A stretch of DNA of 62,024 nucleotides from Terriglobia bacterium (lineage in GTDB: Bacteria > Acidobacteriota > Terriglobia > Acidiferrales > UBA7541), in NCBI GenBank assembly GCA_020072805.1, contig JAIQGC010000059.1:1-62024 (forward strand), given 5' to 3'. A program made the position numbers and the translations under genes. A model generated the notes under the pieces. It ran no database searches and was not told the DNA's origin. It was given only the letters and a program-made list of their open reading frames with translations. This document shows, piece after piece, positions 16,668-25,445 of this stretch. The number at the start of each line of letters is the position of its first letter. Position 1 is the stretch's first letter.

Positions 16668-17712
16668 TTGAAATCCCAGCGCAGCAAATCCAAAGCATCC
16701 CCCCGCGCCCCTCGCGCCGGGCTGCGCATCGTCGCTCTGGGCGGCGGCACCGGCCTTTCCGCTCTCCTCCGCGGCCTGAAGGAATTCACATCGCTCCACC
16801 CCGACCACCCCACCCCCCGCTCCCATCGCCGATCTCACCGCCATCGTTACCGTCACCGACGACGGTGGCAGCTCCGGCCGTCTCCGCCGCGAATACCGCA
16901 TCCTTCCCCCTGGCGATATTCGCAACTGCATGGTGGCCCTTGCCGACGACGAAGCCCTGCTCAGCCGCCTCTTCCAGTACCGTTTTCCCCCCGCCGGAAA
17001 AGACCTCGCCGGCCACAGCTTCGGCAACCTCTTTCTCACCGCCCTCACCCACGTCACCGGTGATTTCACCGAAGCCGTGCGCGTCAGCGGCAAAGTCCTG
17101 GCCATTCGCGGGCGCATCTTTCCCTCCACACTGGCCAACGTAACCCTCGAAGCCACGCTCGAAAACGGCCGCCGCGTGCGGGGCGAAACGCGCATCTCCC
17201 AAAGCACCGCGCGCATCCGCCGCATCGCCCTCGTCCCCCGCAACGTTCGCCCCCTCGCCGAAGCCCTCGCCGCCGTTGCCGCCGCCGACCTCATCGTCCT
17301 TGGCCCCGGCTCGCTTTATACCAGCATCATCCCCAATCTCCTCATCCCGGAGATGGCCCGCGCCATCGCCCGCTCCAAAGCCCCGCGCGTTTACATTGCC
17401 AACCTCATGACCCAGCCCGGCGAAACCACCGGCTATACCCTCGCCGACCACGTCCGCGCCATTCAAGAGCACACCCCCGGCCGCGTCCTCGATTGGGTCG
17501 TCGCCAACCACAAAGTCGTCTCCCCCGCCGTGGCCCGCCGCTACCGCCGCCAGGGCGCCCAACAGGTCATCGTGGACCTCCCCGCGCTCCAAAAACTCGG
17601 CCTCCGCGCCATCCTCGACAACCTCATCGAAGAACACGGCGTCATCCGCCACAACTCCCGCCGCCTCGCCCGCCTGCTGCTGGAAGAGTTTTCCTCCCCC
17701 CGTCTCAATTAG
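16668..17712 (+). CDS. yvcK: YvcK/GlmR-type (CofD-like) protein, disrupted by a one-base shift
   Basis: This is the gluconeogenesis-factor family that binds UDP-GlcNAc and links carbon flow to cell-wall synthesis. The first part (TTG start 16668) reads LRIVALGGGTGLSALLRGLKE. The rest, ADLTAIVTVTDDGGSSGRLRREYR, GDIRNCMVAL and LVLGPGSLYTSIIPNLL (approximate), is in another frame. Removing one C from the C6 run at 16813-16818 gives one continuous frame of about 347 codons to 17712. The downstream frame has a TGA just upstream of the junction, so this is a true shift and not a misplaced start. Either a consensus error in the homopolymer or a real inactivation fits. Confidence 0.85.
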
Positions 17713-17784
17713 GGTTGTGGACCAGACACGCTTCGCCGGGTATCTAGTTAACAATATGACCCCCACCCCCTATCTTTTCTGTAA

Positions 17785-17982
17785 GTGCTGATTCTGCGGG
17801 GTTTTAAGTCCTTTGTTTTGGAACTGCTGATTATACAGGGGTTACAAGCGTGTTTTTTGGAACTGCAGATTCTACAGCGTTTAGGCGATTTTTGGTTCGG
17901 GCCGGAGGAGTTTTCGGGGACAATGGCGTGTCGCGACTGGGGCGATCCCTCTCGCTGCATTCTGAAACGTATGTTACCTTAA
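17785..17982 (+). CDS. Small open frame over the 39-bp tandem repeats (doubtful)
   Basis: A 65-codon frame from GTG 17785. Because the repeat period is 39 bp (13 codons), the product has three 13-residue leucine-rich units (LILRGFKSFVLEL, LIIQGLQACFLEL, QILQRLGDFWFGP) and then a tail ending RCILKRMLP. There is no clear ribosome site. The open frame may be a by-product of the repeat. It sits in the 444-bp spacer between yvcK and the TIR cassette, where nothing else coding was seen. Confidence 0.2.
   Translation: MLILRGFKSFVLELLIIQGLQACFLELQILQRLGDFWFGPEEFSGTMACRDWGDPSRCILKRMLP
17786..17902 (+). repeat. 39-bp degenerate tandem repeat, three units
   Basis: Units begin at 17786, 17825 and 17864 with TGCTGATTCT, TGCTGATTAT and TGCAGATTCT, exactly 39 bp apart. 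Each continues with C(G/A)GGG-like and TTTT-rich blocks; TTTTGGAAC precedes units two and three. The array marks the point where base composition falls on entering the TIR island. It could be a recombination or att remnant, or a protein-binding array. Confidence 0.7.
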
Positions 17983-18156
17983 AAGTACCTTACTGTCAAC
18001 AGATAATATTGATGGGCACCAAATTTACGACCGATGGACATTGCGCGGCGCGGCGGTGGTGTGCATCCAGCTGCCAAGGGTTGCATCTTTGCTTATTCGG
18101 AGTATGATGGTGGCGATAAGAGCAGCAATTAATCAGTACAGTGGCACAAATAAACT

Positions 18157-20037
18157 ATGGGCATCGTATATTTGCTCGCTCCGAAATTGACGCTGGGTCA
18201 GTCAGTAGAAGCCGAGAGGTTTTTTGTAGCGTGCAAAGTTGAATTGGCATTGTATGTTTCAGTATCGGAAATACAAAACGGAACGGTACTGCAAGCATGT
18301 CGGCTAGGTTCTGGCGACGCCATTATTATCTTTAACCGCCTTGACAGGCAATACGATCCCTTGATCCTCGGTTTTCTGGCCGATGCCGTCCGCGATGGAG
18401 CTGACATCGTTTCAGTGGCTATAACCGTGGACAGCCGACGTCCACCGCCGCCTGTTGAAAACCAGCAAAGTTTTGATGTTACAGAGCAGCTTCGCCGCCG
18501 GTCGCTTTCTTCTGCCCAGTTGGAAGTGATCGCTGCCGTCTTCTCGCGACAACTTCTTGCCAGGCTTGAACCGACATTAACGAACGAACCCATGCATCTC
18601 TTCCTAAGTTATCGTCGCATTGACGGAGAGGAGACCGCTGGTTGGTTTGGCGACGACATGGTCGTGCGTGCACAGGGAGTTTTTCGAGACCTGATGAGCG
18701 TTCGAATCGGCCAGGATGCGCAGGATGTAATCGAAGAGAATCTCTCTCAGTCTGACGCCGTGGTTTTCCTCGATACGCCAAAGGCAGGAGCTTCCACGTG
18801 GATCGAAAGAGAGCTTCAAATTGCGCTTTCTTTGGGCCTTCCAATTGTCTGGGTTCGTGTAGGGGCAGAAGCGGGCCGCTCTGTTCAGCGCCTCCGCCCA
18901 GCCCAGCGTCCTCATTTTTCTTTTCCGGAGTTGCAAATGATGGGTGGGCGAATTCCCGCTGAAGCAATCGACGCCATAGCCCACAAAGCTTTTGCGATTT
19001 GTCGCGAGGCGTTCGCGAGCCGCATTCTTGGCCAGATTAACCACCTGCGACGCTTAGCTGTCGCGCATGGAGCCACTTTTGATGAATTAGATAAGCCGCG
19101 GCTTCTTTATACGATCACACTTCCTCGCAAAGGATTTCGATATCCCGAGCGCCCTATAACGCAGGTTTTGCAGTTCTTTGGGCGTTGGCCGACAGAAAAT
19201 GATCGTGGTCAGATAGACCCATGCTTAAAGAAGTACGGTTACGAACCGCATCCTAGGCACGGCCCCTACTATGACGCAGCTCTACTCCTAGCTCCTGTGC
19301 CGACGAGGCCGAATAAGGTCAACCAAGGCACCCCTCGTCTGTGCGTCGAGTCTTCGGATGACTATGTGAAATTTATCGAGGGTTATCTCGTTCCGAAGAA
19401 AAGATCCCCGGGCAAGAAGGGCCTTATCATATCGGGCGCATTTCCTGATTGTGAGCCCGATTGCCAACAAAATTTAACGGACTCGGTTCACGCTTTCACT
19501 CGGGGATGTCTTGATCGTCAGGGAATCGTCATTTTTGGCGCTCATCCAACTTTTCAGCACTTGATTTTTGATATGGCGAGACGCCGCCGCGCAGATGATT
19601 ATAAAACCGCTCTTCATATGTACGTTTCCCGTTTTTTCGCAACCAATGAAGCGATCGATGAATATGCGAAATATGCTTCAATATTTCCTACCGATTCTGT
19701 TCCCGGGGGCCGTGACGATAGCCTGACCGCGATGAGGCGGGCGATGATTAACGATGCTCAGGCTGCGGGGATTGTGGTTATCGGAGGAAAGACCGCGGCA
19801 GGTGGCCATACGCCGGGGGTTGACGAGGAGATAGCCCTAGCGCGTGAAGCTGACATTCCTGTGTTTGTCGTTGGGTCGGTCGGAGGACGCTCTGGACAGT
19901 TGGCGTCCGAGTGGAAGTCGGGCAATGCGAAGGGAAATGCGCTCAATTCACTAACGGCAGAACAGAACAACCAACTTCTTAACACTATCGATTATGTAAG
20001 TCTAGCTGCTTTGGTTCTAGACTCTCTGGGCTGGTGA
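18157..20037 (+). CDS. TIR-SLOG domain protein, Thoeris-like effector or sensor
   Basis: A 626-residue protein. Residues 1-145 form an unassigned Rossmann-like N-terminus (SGDAIIIFNRLDRQYDPLIL). Residues 146-265 form a TIR domain: MHLFLSYRRIDGEETAGWF, SQSDAVVFLDTP, and STWIERELQIAL, where E219 sits four after W215 like the catalytic Glu of NADase TIRs. Residues 422-625 look like a SLOG (LOG/Rossmann) sensor: KGLIISGAFPDCE, GIVIFGAHPTFQHLI, VVIGGKTAAGGHTPGVDEE, VFVVGSVGG. In ThsA of Thoeris, SLOG binds the cyclic signal made by ThsB and activates a SIR2 NADase. Here a TIR appears in place of SIR2, which is inference. The gene is A/T-richer than its flanks, has no clear ribosome site, and is followed by two ThsB-like genes. 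Confidence 0.75.
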   Translation: MGIVYLLAPKLTLGQSVEAERFFVACKVELALYVSVSEIQNGTVLQACRLGSGDAIIIFNRLDRQYDPLILGFLADAVRDGADIVSVAITVDSRRPPPPVENQQSFDVTEQLRRRSLSSAQLEVIAAVFSRQLLARLEPTLTNEPMHLFLSYRRIDGEETAGWFGDDMVVRAQGVFRDLMSVRIGQDAQDVIEENLSQSDAVVFLDTPKAGASTWIERELQIALSLGLPIVWVRVGAEAGRSVQRLRPAQRPHFSFPELQMMGGRIPAEAIDAIAHKAFAICREAFASRILGQINHLRRLAVAHGATFDELDKPRLLYTITLPRKGFRYPERPITQVLQFFGRWPTENDRGQIDPCLKKYGYEPHPRHGPYYDAALLLAPVPTRPNKVNQGTPRLCVESSDDYVKFIEGYLVPKKRSPGKKGLIISGAFPDCEPDCQQNLTDSVHAFTRGCLDRQGIVIFGAHPTFQHLIFDMARRRRADDYKTALHMYVSRFFATNEAIDEYAKYASIFPTDSVPGGRDDSLTAMRRAMINDAQAAGIVVIGGKTAAGGHTPGVDEEIALAREADIPVFVVGSVGGRSGQLASEWKSGNAKGNALNSLTAEQNNQLLNTIDYVSLAALVLDSLGW

Positions 20038-20105
20038 TTGAAAGGGAAGATAGCGCTAGATTGTTAGTTGTGGGTGTTTTTCGCAGATGTTCAGTGGAGG
20101 ATGAT

Positions 20106-20483
20106 ATGGCCAAGAAAAAAGTATTTGTAAGCTTCGATTTTGACAACGATAAGGTTTTGAAAGATTTCATGGTCGGCCAAGCGAAACTCAATGATTCTCC
20201 TTTTGAGATAATTGACTTCTCTTTGAAGGAGGCTGCCCCTGAGAAGGACTGGCTCGATAAAGCGCGAGCGGCTGTTAGCAAGTCGGAAGTATTTATTGTG
20301 ATGTTGGGGTCGAAGACGAAGAATGCCCCTGGTGTTCTCAAGGAGATCAAGCTTGCTAATGAGTTGAAGAAACCAAAATTTCAAATCATCGGTTACAAGG
20401 AGGGCTCTGAGGACTGGGCCGTCCCTGATGGAGGCCGGGTCTATAGATGGAACTGGGAGAATCTCAAGCAGTTGCTGTCCTAA
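20106..20483 (+). CDS. ThsB-like TIR-domain protein 1
   Basis: A 125-residue stand-alone TIR-like domain of the ThsB type (PF08937-like). It begins KKKVFVSFDFDNDK, followed by SPFEIIDFSLKEA, then VSKSEVFIVMLGSKT. PGVLKEIKLANEL holds E80 in the catalytic-Glu position. The tail RVYRWNWENLKQLL is typical. The ATG at 20106 has gtggagg six bases upstream. In Thoeris, ThsB senses infection and makes a cyclic-ADP-ribose-type signal from NAD+. It lies 68 bp after the TIR-SLOG gene and 38 bp before the next TIR gene, forming one operon. Sequence divergence from the next ThsB suggests different triggers. Confidence 0.75.
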   Translation: MAKKKVFVSFDFDNDKVLKDFMVGQAKLNDSPFEIIDFSLKEAAPEKDWLDKARAAVSKSEVFIVMLGSKTKNAPGVLKEIKLANELKKPKFQIIGYKEGSEDWAVPDGGRVYRWNWENLKQLLS

Positions 20484-20521
20484 ATTGTTTTCTCGAGCTA
20501 AGGCAAGGAGGAGACTCAACA

Positions 20522-20988
20522 ATGGCTAGGAGGGTGTTTTTCAGTTTCCACTATAGCAACGATATTTGGCGGGCAAATCAGGTGAGAAATTCCAACGTGG
20601 TCGCTGGAGTGGATGCCGCGGGGTTCTTTGATCATTCCGAATATGAGGAAGCAAAGAAAAAGGGTAAGGACGGAATCGAGCGGATGATTCTGAAGAATCT
20701 CAAAAACACTTCAGTAACTGTGGTGCTGATCGGAAAGGAAACCGCTTCAAGGCCGTGGGTTAAATACGAAATTAAGCAGTCAATCGCCCAGAGGAACGGA
20801 CTTCTCGGCATCTATATCCATCATCTCAAAGACCAGGATAGTGATAGTGCTTTTTTCGGGGCTTTAAGCCGGAAGTGCCCGCAGTGATTGAATTTCCTGC
20901 TTATGATTGGGACAAAGACCTTGATAGGTTTAGGAAAGCTATTGAGGCTGCAGGGAAGAGGTCTGACGCCTTGCGGAACGTGTCTTAG
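20522..20988 (+). CDS. ThsB-like TIR-domain protein 2, shifted near its C-terminus
   Basis: This is the canonical ThsB look: RRVFFSFHYSNDIWRANQVRN, AAGFFDHSEYEEAKKKG, LKNTSVTVVLIGKETASRPW, VKYEIKQSI and GLLGIYIHHLKDQ. W79 and E83 match the WxxxE of active TIRs. aaggagg precedes ATG 20522. The uninterrupted frame stops at 20887 after 121 residues. The expected family ending (PAVIEFPAYDWDKDLDRFRKA, then IEAAGKRSDALRNVS) follows in another frame to the stop at 20986-20988. Adding one T to the T6 run at 20851-20856 joins them (about 155 residues). The catalytic core is upstream of the shift. Error and real truncation are both possible. Confidence 0.75.
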
Positions 20989-21232
20989 CGGGTTGGTGAA
21001 GTCAGAGTCGCATCTTAAGCTGTAAGAATCGCCGATATGATTGGTGTAGTGGTAGCGCGAGATGCCAATGCTGCCCAGGGCCGTAAAGATAACCCGTTCT
21101 GGCAGGATGAATCAGGAAGGATCCAGTGAGAACAGGGAATTCCTTAGTAGCACAACCAGGAATGGCCCTGATCTCTGTCTTCATGCTAATTTTAAACCTG
21201 CAATTCTTCTGGCACACAATCGAGGGAGCCCC

Positions 21233-21631
21233 ATGGCTACATTCGGACTGATCGAATACAAAGACGCAAGCCCCGAAGTCCGCGCCATCTACGACGACAT
21301 CATGGCCACGCGCAAGACCGACTGGATCAACGACTTCTGGAAGGCCATCGCCCACGACCCGGCCACGCTCAAGCGCACCTGGGAAGACATCAAGCAGATC
21401 ATGGCCCCCGGCGCGCTCGACCCCCTCACCAAGGAGCTCATCTACGTGGCCGTCAGCGTCACCAACAATTGCCACTACTGCATCGCTTCGCACACGGCCT
21501 CGGCCAAAAACAAGGGCATGACCGACGCCATGTTCAAGGAACTCCAGGCGGTGATCGGCATGGCCAACGAAACCAATAAGCTGGTCACCGGCTATCAGGT
21601 GGAAATAGACGACCGCTTCAAAACGCCCTAG
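21233..21631 (+). CDS. Carboxymuconolactone decarboxylase / AhpD-like protein
   Basis: A 132-residue all-helical protein of the CMD/AhpD superfamily. The redox motif is C80-H-Y-C83 with H87 (TNNCHYCIASHTA), as in AhpD alkylhydroperoxidases. The start at 21233 has gaggga upstream; an in-frame ATG at 21062 would add a leader reading into island-like DNA and is rejected. High GC returns here, marking the right edge of the TIR island somewhere in 20990-21230, a 244-bp spacer with no gene seen. Probably a peroxidase or thiol oxidoreductase (family knowledge). Confidence 0.85.
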   Translation: MATFGLIEYKDASPEVRAIYDDIMATRKTDWINDFWKAIAHDPATLKRTWEDIKQIMAPGALDPLTKELIYVAVSVTNNCHYCIASHTASAKNKGMTDAMFKELQAVIGMANETNKLVTGYQVEIDDRFKTP

Positions 21632-21654
21632 CAGTCCGCGGAAAAAGAGGAATT

Positions 21655-21769
21655 TGTCATTCTGAGCCTCGGTGCCTTTTACCGGGGCGAAGAATCTCAG
21701 CTTCATGTGCTGCAGACACTTGCAGTCGAGATGCTTCGGCGAACCTCATCGGTTCGCCTCAGCATGACA
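21655..21769. repeat. Inverted pair of TGTCAT-YCTGAG repeat arms
   Basis: The left arm 21655-21700 (TGTCATTCTGAGCC to GGCGAAGAATCTCAG) and the right arm 21723-21769 (reverse complement TGTCATGCTGAGG to CGAAGCATCTCGACTG) face each other around a 22-bp centre. The same layout is found at 34239-34363, and a single arm at 11622. The remaining spacer to 22031 (about 260 bp) shows no gene. This whole 400-bp gap holds only the repeat. Confidence 0.8.
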
Positions 21770-22031
21770 CTGGTAATGGAGTTCTTCCCTAGCCTATTAG
21801 ACGCGTCCGCCCGGCCCGCGCTTCTCCTGTCCGCGCCGCCGCTTCTCCTGTTCTGTCCTTTGGGACAGGTCAATTCAATCACCCTCCTCCGGACACTGGC
21901 CCATCTTTGTACTTCCGTACAATAGATTTTGCGCTTGCGCAGGCTGACTATAGGTTGACCGCGTGGTTCGGGGGAGAGTCCACGAATCCGCGAACCATGC
22001 TCCCCACAGGAGCCGTTCCCGAGAGACAGTC

Positions 22032-23753
22032 ATGCCGCCGACGCTGAAAGAATCCGGAAATTCGCAGAACGCCGCCAGCGCTCCGCGCTCCGCTCCCGTC
22101 TGCCTGGAAGTTCCCGTAACCGTGCGCGGCGCCGTCATTGACGACCAGACCAATCACAGCCAATCCTTTTCCGAGCGTACCCGCACCGTCCTGGTCTTCG
22201 CCCGCGGCGCCGTGCTGCGCCTGGCCGCTCCGGTCACGCCGGGGCAGACGGTCATCCTGGTCAACGAGCACACCAAAAATGAAGTTCGCTGCGAGGTGCT
22301 GAAGTCCAAAGCCCACGCCGCCGGCTCGGGCGTGATCGAACTCGAATTCAGCGAGCGCAGCGACAATTTCTGGGGCATGAGTTTTCCTGGCGAAAAGCCC
22401 GCGCGCAAACCCGCAACAATCCCCGCGGCGCAGCCCGCGCAAGAGTCCGACGGCCCGGCCTGGCCGCTCGAGGACCGGCCGCTCGGCGTGCCTCCTCCTG
22501 TAGTCAATTCCTATTCCGGCCAAGCGGACCTGGCTCCCTTTGCGGAGACCCCTAAGGCCCCGCCCGCCCCCGCTCCTGCGGAGCATGCCGCCCCGGTGCA
22601 GGAATCCCAGGCCATGCCCGCCTGGCTGGAAAATCCCGAAGCCTCCAGCGAACCCGCCTCCGTGCGCTTTGCAAGCGCTTTCGCGCCGGCTCTCGGCTCT
22701 TCCCAGCCTGCGCATGACGAACCGCTTGATTTCAATCCGGCCGCCGAATCGCGTAAACCGAAATCAGAGCCGCTGGCGCAGGCGGCGGAATCAGATACCG
22801 TGGCGCTTCCCGACTTCCTGAAGCCCTCTTCCTCCTCCCGCCGCCCCCTTCCCGAAATTATTCATCCTCCCAGCGCCACTTCGACCGGCGCGCGCCTTCT
22901 GCTTCGCGCTTCCCTCGCCGTGGTCATTGCGTTCAGCCTGGCCGGCGGCGGTTGGTATCTGTGGCAACGGCCCGGACGCGCCGCTTGGATGTCCTCTCTC
23001 CTCGCCCCCAAACCGGCGGACCAGGCCGCCCATCACGCTCCCCTGAGCAGCGAACCGCCGCAGCCTCTTCCCCCGCAGACCCCCGGCCCCCTTGCGGCCT
23101 CCTCTCCTCTCTCGGCATCTACGAGCTACGATTCTTCCGCTCCCCTGACCGCCAGAAAATCTCCCGAGGAATTGTCCCAGCCCGGTTTCTCCCTGCCCGC
23201 CGCCGCTCCCGGCTTCTCCCCAACTCAGTCTGACTCCCTGCATTCCTCCGCGCTCTCTTCCGCTCCCGTCTTTTCCAACCCGGACAATTCCTCTCATCTC
23301 CCCATCCCCCCCGATGCCGCCCTGGCCACGCTTGCCTCTTCTCCAGCCGAGCCGGTGCCTGCTCCGACCGGGTCGGGGCCTGCACGCACGTCGCAGCCCT
23401 CGTCCGCAATCCCTGGCAGCATGGCCCCCGTCACTTCCGCTGCCCTGCAGGAAACCGGCAAGTCTCCCAAGCCCGCGGGCGGGTTAACACGCCCCGCGCG
23501 GCTCATTGCTTCCGTTCCGCCGGACTTTCCTCTCGCTGCCCGCTCCCAGCACATCTCCGGTGACGTGGTTGTGGATGCGCTCATTGAGTCCACCGGCCAT
23601 GTCGGCGCCATGAAAATTGTTTCCGGCAACACTCTCCTCCGCCAGGCCGCCATGGACGCCCTGCGCAAATGGCGTTATCAGCCCGCCCTCTTGAACGGTG
23701 AGCCCGTAGCCACGCATCTCCAGCTCACCATTCAGTTCCGCTTCCGCAATTAA
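22032..23753 (+). CDS. PilZ-like / TonB C-terminal fusion protein
   Basis: A 573-residue protein. Residues 20-120 form a PilZ-like barrel (TRTVLVFARGAVLRL, NEVRCEVLKSK, DNFWGMSFPGEKP) related to the protein at 2461 but without the RxxxR motif. A Pro/Ala/Ser-rich linker follows to about 275. One membrane helix (LLLRASLAVVIAFSLAGGGWYLW) comes next, then a long Pro/Ser-rich, periplasm-spanning segment. The TonB C-terminal domain ends the protein (PPDFPLAARSQHISGDVVVD, AAMDALRKWRYQPALLNG). TonB transmits energy to outer-membrane receptors. Here a possible c-di-GMP-type domain sits on the cytosolic side. No exbBD adjoins it. The start has gagagacagtc upstream. Confidence 0.85.
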   Translation: MPPTLKESGNSQNAASAPRSAPVCLEVPVTVRGAVIDDQTNHSQSFSERTRTVLVFARGAVLRLAAPVTPGQTVILVNEHTKNEVRCEVLKSKAHAAGSGVIELEFSERSDNFWGMSFPGEKPARKPATIPAAQPAQESDGPAWPLEDRPLGVPPPVVNSYSGQADLAPFAETPKAPPAPAPAEHAAPVQESQAMPAWLENPEASSEPASVRFASAFAPALGSSQPAHDEPLDFNPAAESRKPKSEPLAQAAESDTVALPDFLKPSSSSRRPLPEIIHPPSATSTGARLLLRASLAVVIAFSLAGGGWYLWQRPGRAAWMSSLLAPKPADQAAHHAPLSSEPPQPLPPQTPGPLAASSPLSASTSYDSSAPLTARKSPEELSQPGFSLPAAAPGFSPTQSDSLHSSALSSAPVFSNPDNSSHLPIPPDAALATLASSPAEPVPAPTGSGPARTSQPSSAIPGSMAPVTSAALQETGKSPKPAGGLTRPARLIASVPPDFPLAARSQHISGDVVVDALIESTGHVGAMKIVSGNTLLRQAAMDALRKWRYQPALLNGEPVATHLQLTIQFRFRN

Positions 23754-23813
23754 CCGCATCCCCGCGCTTCCTCCTGCTGCTGCCTCATTCGCTCCTTTTC
23801 TCCCTTTGCCAGC

Positions 23814-23843
23814 TTGCGGCCCCCTCCATTTGCTCCGTATACT
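23814..23843 (+). promoter_or_regulatory. Candidate sigma-70 promoter of the glutamate dehydrogenase gene
   Basis: The -35 is TTGCGG (23814-23819), then an 18-bp spacer, and the -10 is TATACT (23838-23843). It would give a leader of about 110 nucleotides before ATG 23960. This rests on pattern only. Confidence 0.45.
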
Positions 23844-23959
23844 GACGGAACGTCCTGACGGGCATGGCGTTTACGGGGTAGCCGCCACTCTCGCCCTCAA
23901 GGTCCCGGCAGTTCGCTCGTCCATCGAAAAGGGCGCCTGCCGACCAAGGAGAACTGCGC

Positions 23960-25231
23960 ATGTCGAATTTGCCTCTTCCCGAGGAGATGAACGTATACCA
24001 GAACGCCGAAGCGCGCTTCGAAGTCGCCGCGCAGAAAATCGGCCTCGAGCAGGGCCTTTACCGTTATCTGAAATATCCCAGCAAGGAAATCACCCTCTAT
24101 ATTCCCGTGGGCATGGACAACGGCCAGTTGGAAGTTTTCACCGGCTACCGCGTCCTGCATTCCACCGTGCGCGGCCCCGGTAAGGGCGGCATCCGCTTTG
24201 CTCCCGACGTTTCTCTCGATGAAGTCCGCGCCCTGGCCACCTGGATGACCTGGAAGTGCGCCGTCGTCAACATCCCCTTCGGCGGCGCCAAGGGGGGCAT
24301 CATCTGCAACCCTCAGAAAATGTCCAAGGGCGAACTCGAGCGCATGACCCGCCGCTACACAGCCGAACTGGCCAACTGGCTGGGGCCCGAAAAAGACGTC
24401 CCCGCTCCCGACGTGGGCACCAACGAGCAGACCATGGCCTGGGTCATGGACACCTATTCCATGCACACCGGCGAAGCCACCACCGCCGTCGTCACCGGCA
24501 AGCCCATCGAACTCGGCGGCTCCCGCGGACGCAAGGAAGCCACCGGCCGCGGCGTCTTGATGTGCTGCGACAAGGCCCTCTCCAAACTCGGCATAAAGCA
24601 CGATGGCTGCCGCGTCATCATTCAAGGCTTCGGCAATGTCGGCTCCATGGCCGCCATGCTCATGCACGAATCCGGCTATAAAATTGTCGGCCTCTCGGAC
24701 ATCGCCGGAGGCCTCTACAACGAAAAGGGCTTCGACGTCCCCAAGGTTATCGACTGGGTCTACACCCAGAAAAAATCCCTCCAGGATTTTCCCGCCGGCG
24801 GAACCAAGCTCAGCTCCCGCGACGTTCTCTTTCAGCCCTGCGAGATCGTCATCCCCGCGGCCATTGAAAATCAGATCACCGAGAAAAACGCCGCCCAGGT
24901 CCAGGCCAGAATTCTCTGCGAAGGCGCCAACGGCCCCACCACCTGGCAGGCCGATGCCATCATCGACAAGAAGGGCATCTTCACCGTCCCCGACATCCTC
25001 GGCAACGCCGGCGGCGTCACCGTCAGCTATTTCGAATGGGTTCAGGACCGCCAGGGCTTCTTCTGGCGCGAATCCGAAGTTAACGAACGCCTCCATGACT
25101 TCATGGATCATGCCTTCGATGAAGTTGTGCGCTACGCCGAACTACACAAGGTCAATAACCGCATCGCCGCCTACATGCTGGCCATCGACCGCGTCGCTTC
25201 CGCGCTCCGCCTGCGCGGCATCTACGCATAA
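23960..25231 (+). CDS. gdhA: Glu/Leu/Phe/Val dehydrogenase (glutamate dehydrogenase)
   Basis: A 423-residue enzyme that converts 2-oxoglutarate and ammonium to glutamate, or the reverse, with NAD(P). K75 ([10 protein letters not shown]), K99 (WMTWKC) and the catalytic K111 (FGGAKGGI) are in place. The dinucleotide fold has [23 protein letters not shown] and [15 protein letters not shown] are family hallmarks. aaggag precedes ATG 23960. The length is typical of the hexameric 48-kDa class. It fits with the two Amt systems in this window as an entry point for ammonium, although it is 10 kb away. Catabolic or anabolic use cannot be told. Confidence 0.95.
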   Translation: MSNLPLPEEMNVYQNAEARFEVAAQKIGLEQGLYRYLKYPSKEITLYIPVGMDNGQLEVFTGYRVLHSTVRGPGKGGIRFAPDVSLDEVRALATWMTWKCAVVNIPFGGAKGGIICNPQKMSKGELERMTRRYTAELANWLGPEKDVPAPDVGTNEQTMAWVMDTYSMHTGEATTAVVTGKPIELGGSRGRKEATGRGVLMCCDKALSKLGIKHDGCRVIIQGFGNVGSMAAMLMHESGYKIVGLSDIAGGLYNEKGFDVPKVIDWVYTQKKSLQDFPAGGTKLSSRDVLFQPCEIVIPAAIENQITEKNAAQVQARILCEGANGPTTWQADAIIDKKGIFTVPDILGNAGGVTVSYFEWVQDRQGFFWRESEVNERLHDFMDHAFDEVVRYAELHKVNNRIAAYMLAIDRVASALRLRGIYA

Positions 25232-25445
25232 CGCCGCACTGCCCGGCGGCCGCTCGCCGGAGTGACTCGCACGGAAGGGAATTATCCCCCGCCGGATGGC
25301 GCATGCGTAACAGCCGCGGGCTTTCCCTCTGGTTTTTCGCCCCCCAATGGGTGTAATCTGCGGGTCGCACGGGGCCTGCTCTGAATCCCAACCTTCGGAG
25401 CCGCTGCTGCTTTTTGCCCCCGCGGCCAAAGGAAAGGTTCAGCCG

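Noticed and set aside
17786-17902. CRISPR array
   Set aside because: The units are contiguous and degenerate, with no separate spacers and no cas genes.
20034-20105. Longer N-terminus for the first ThsB-like protein
   Set aside because: The upstream part overlaps the end of the TIR-SLOG gene and has no ribosome site; ATG 20106 has gtggagg at the right distance.
17780-21000. Prophage or integrative element
   Set aside because: No integrase, terminase, structural gene or clear direct-repeat ends are visible; only the defence-like genes and shifted composition.
21024-21065. tRNA-like piece (GGTGTAGTGGTAGCGC)
   Set aside because: Only a D-arm-like stretch is present; I could not complete acceptor, anticodon and T arms around it.
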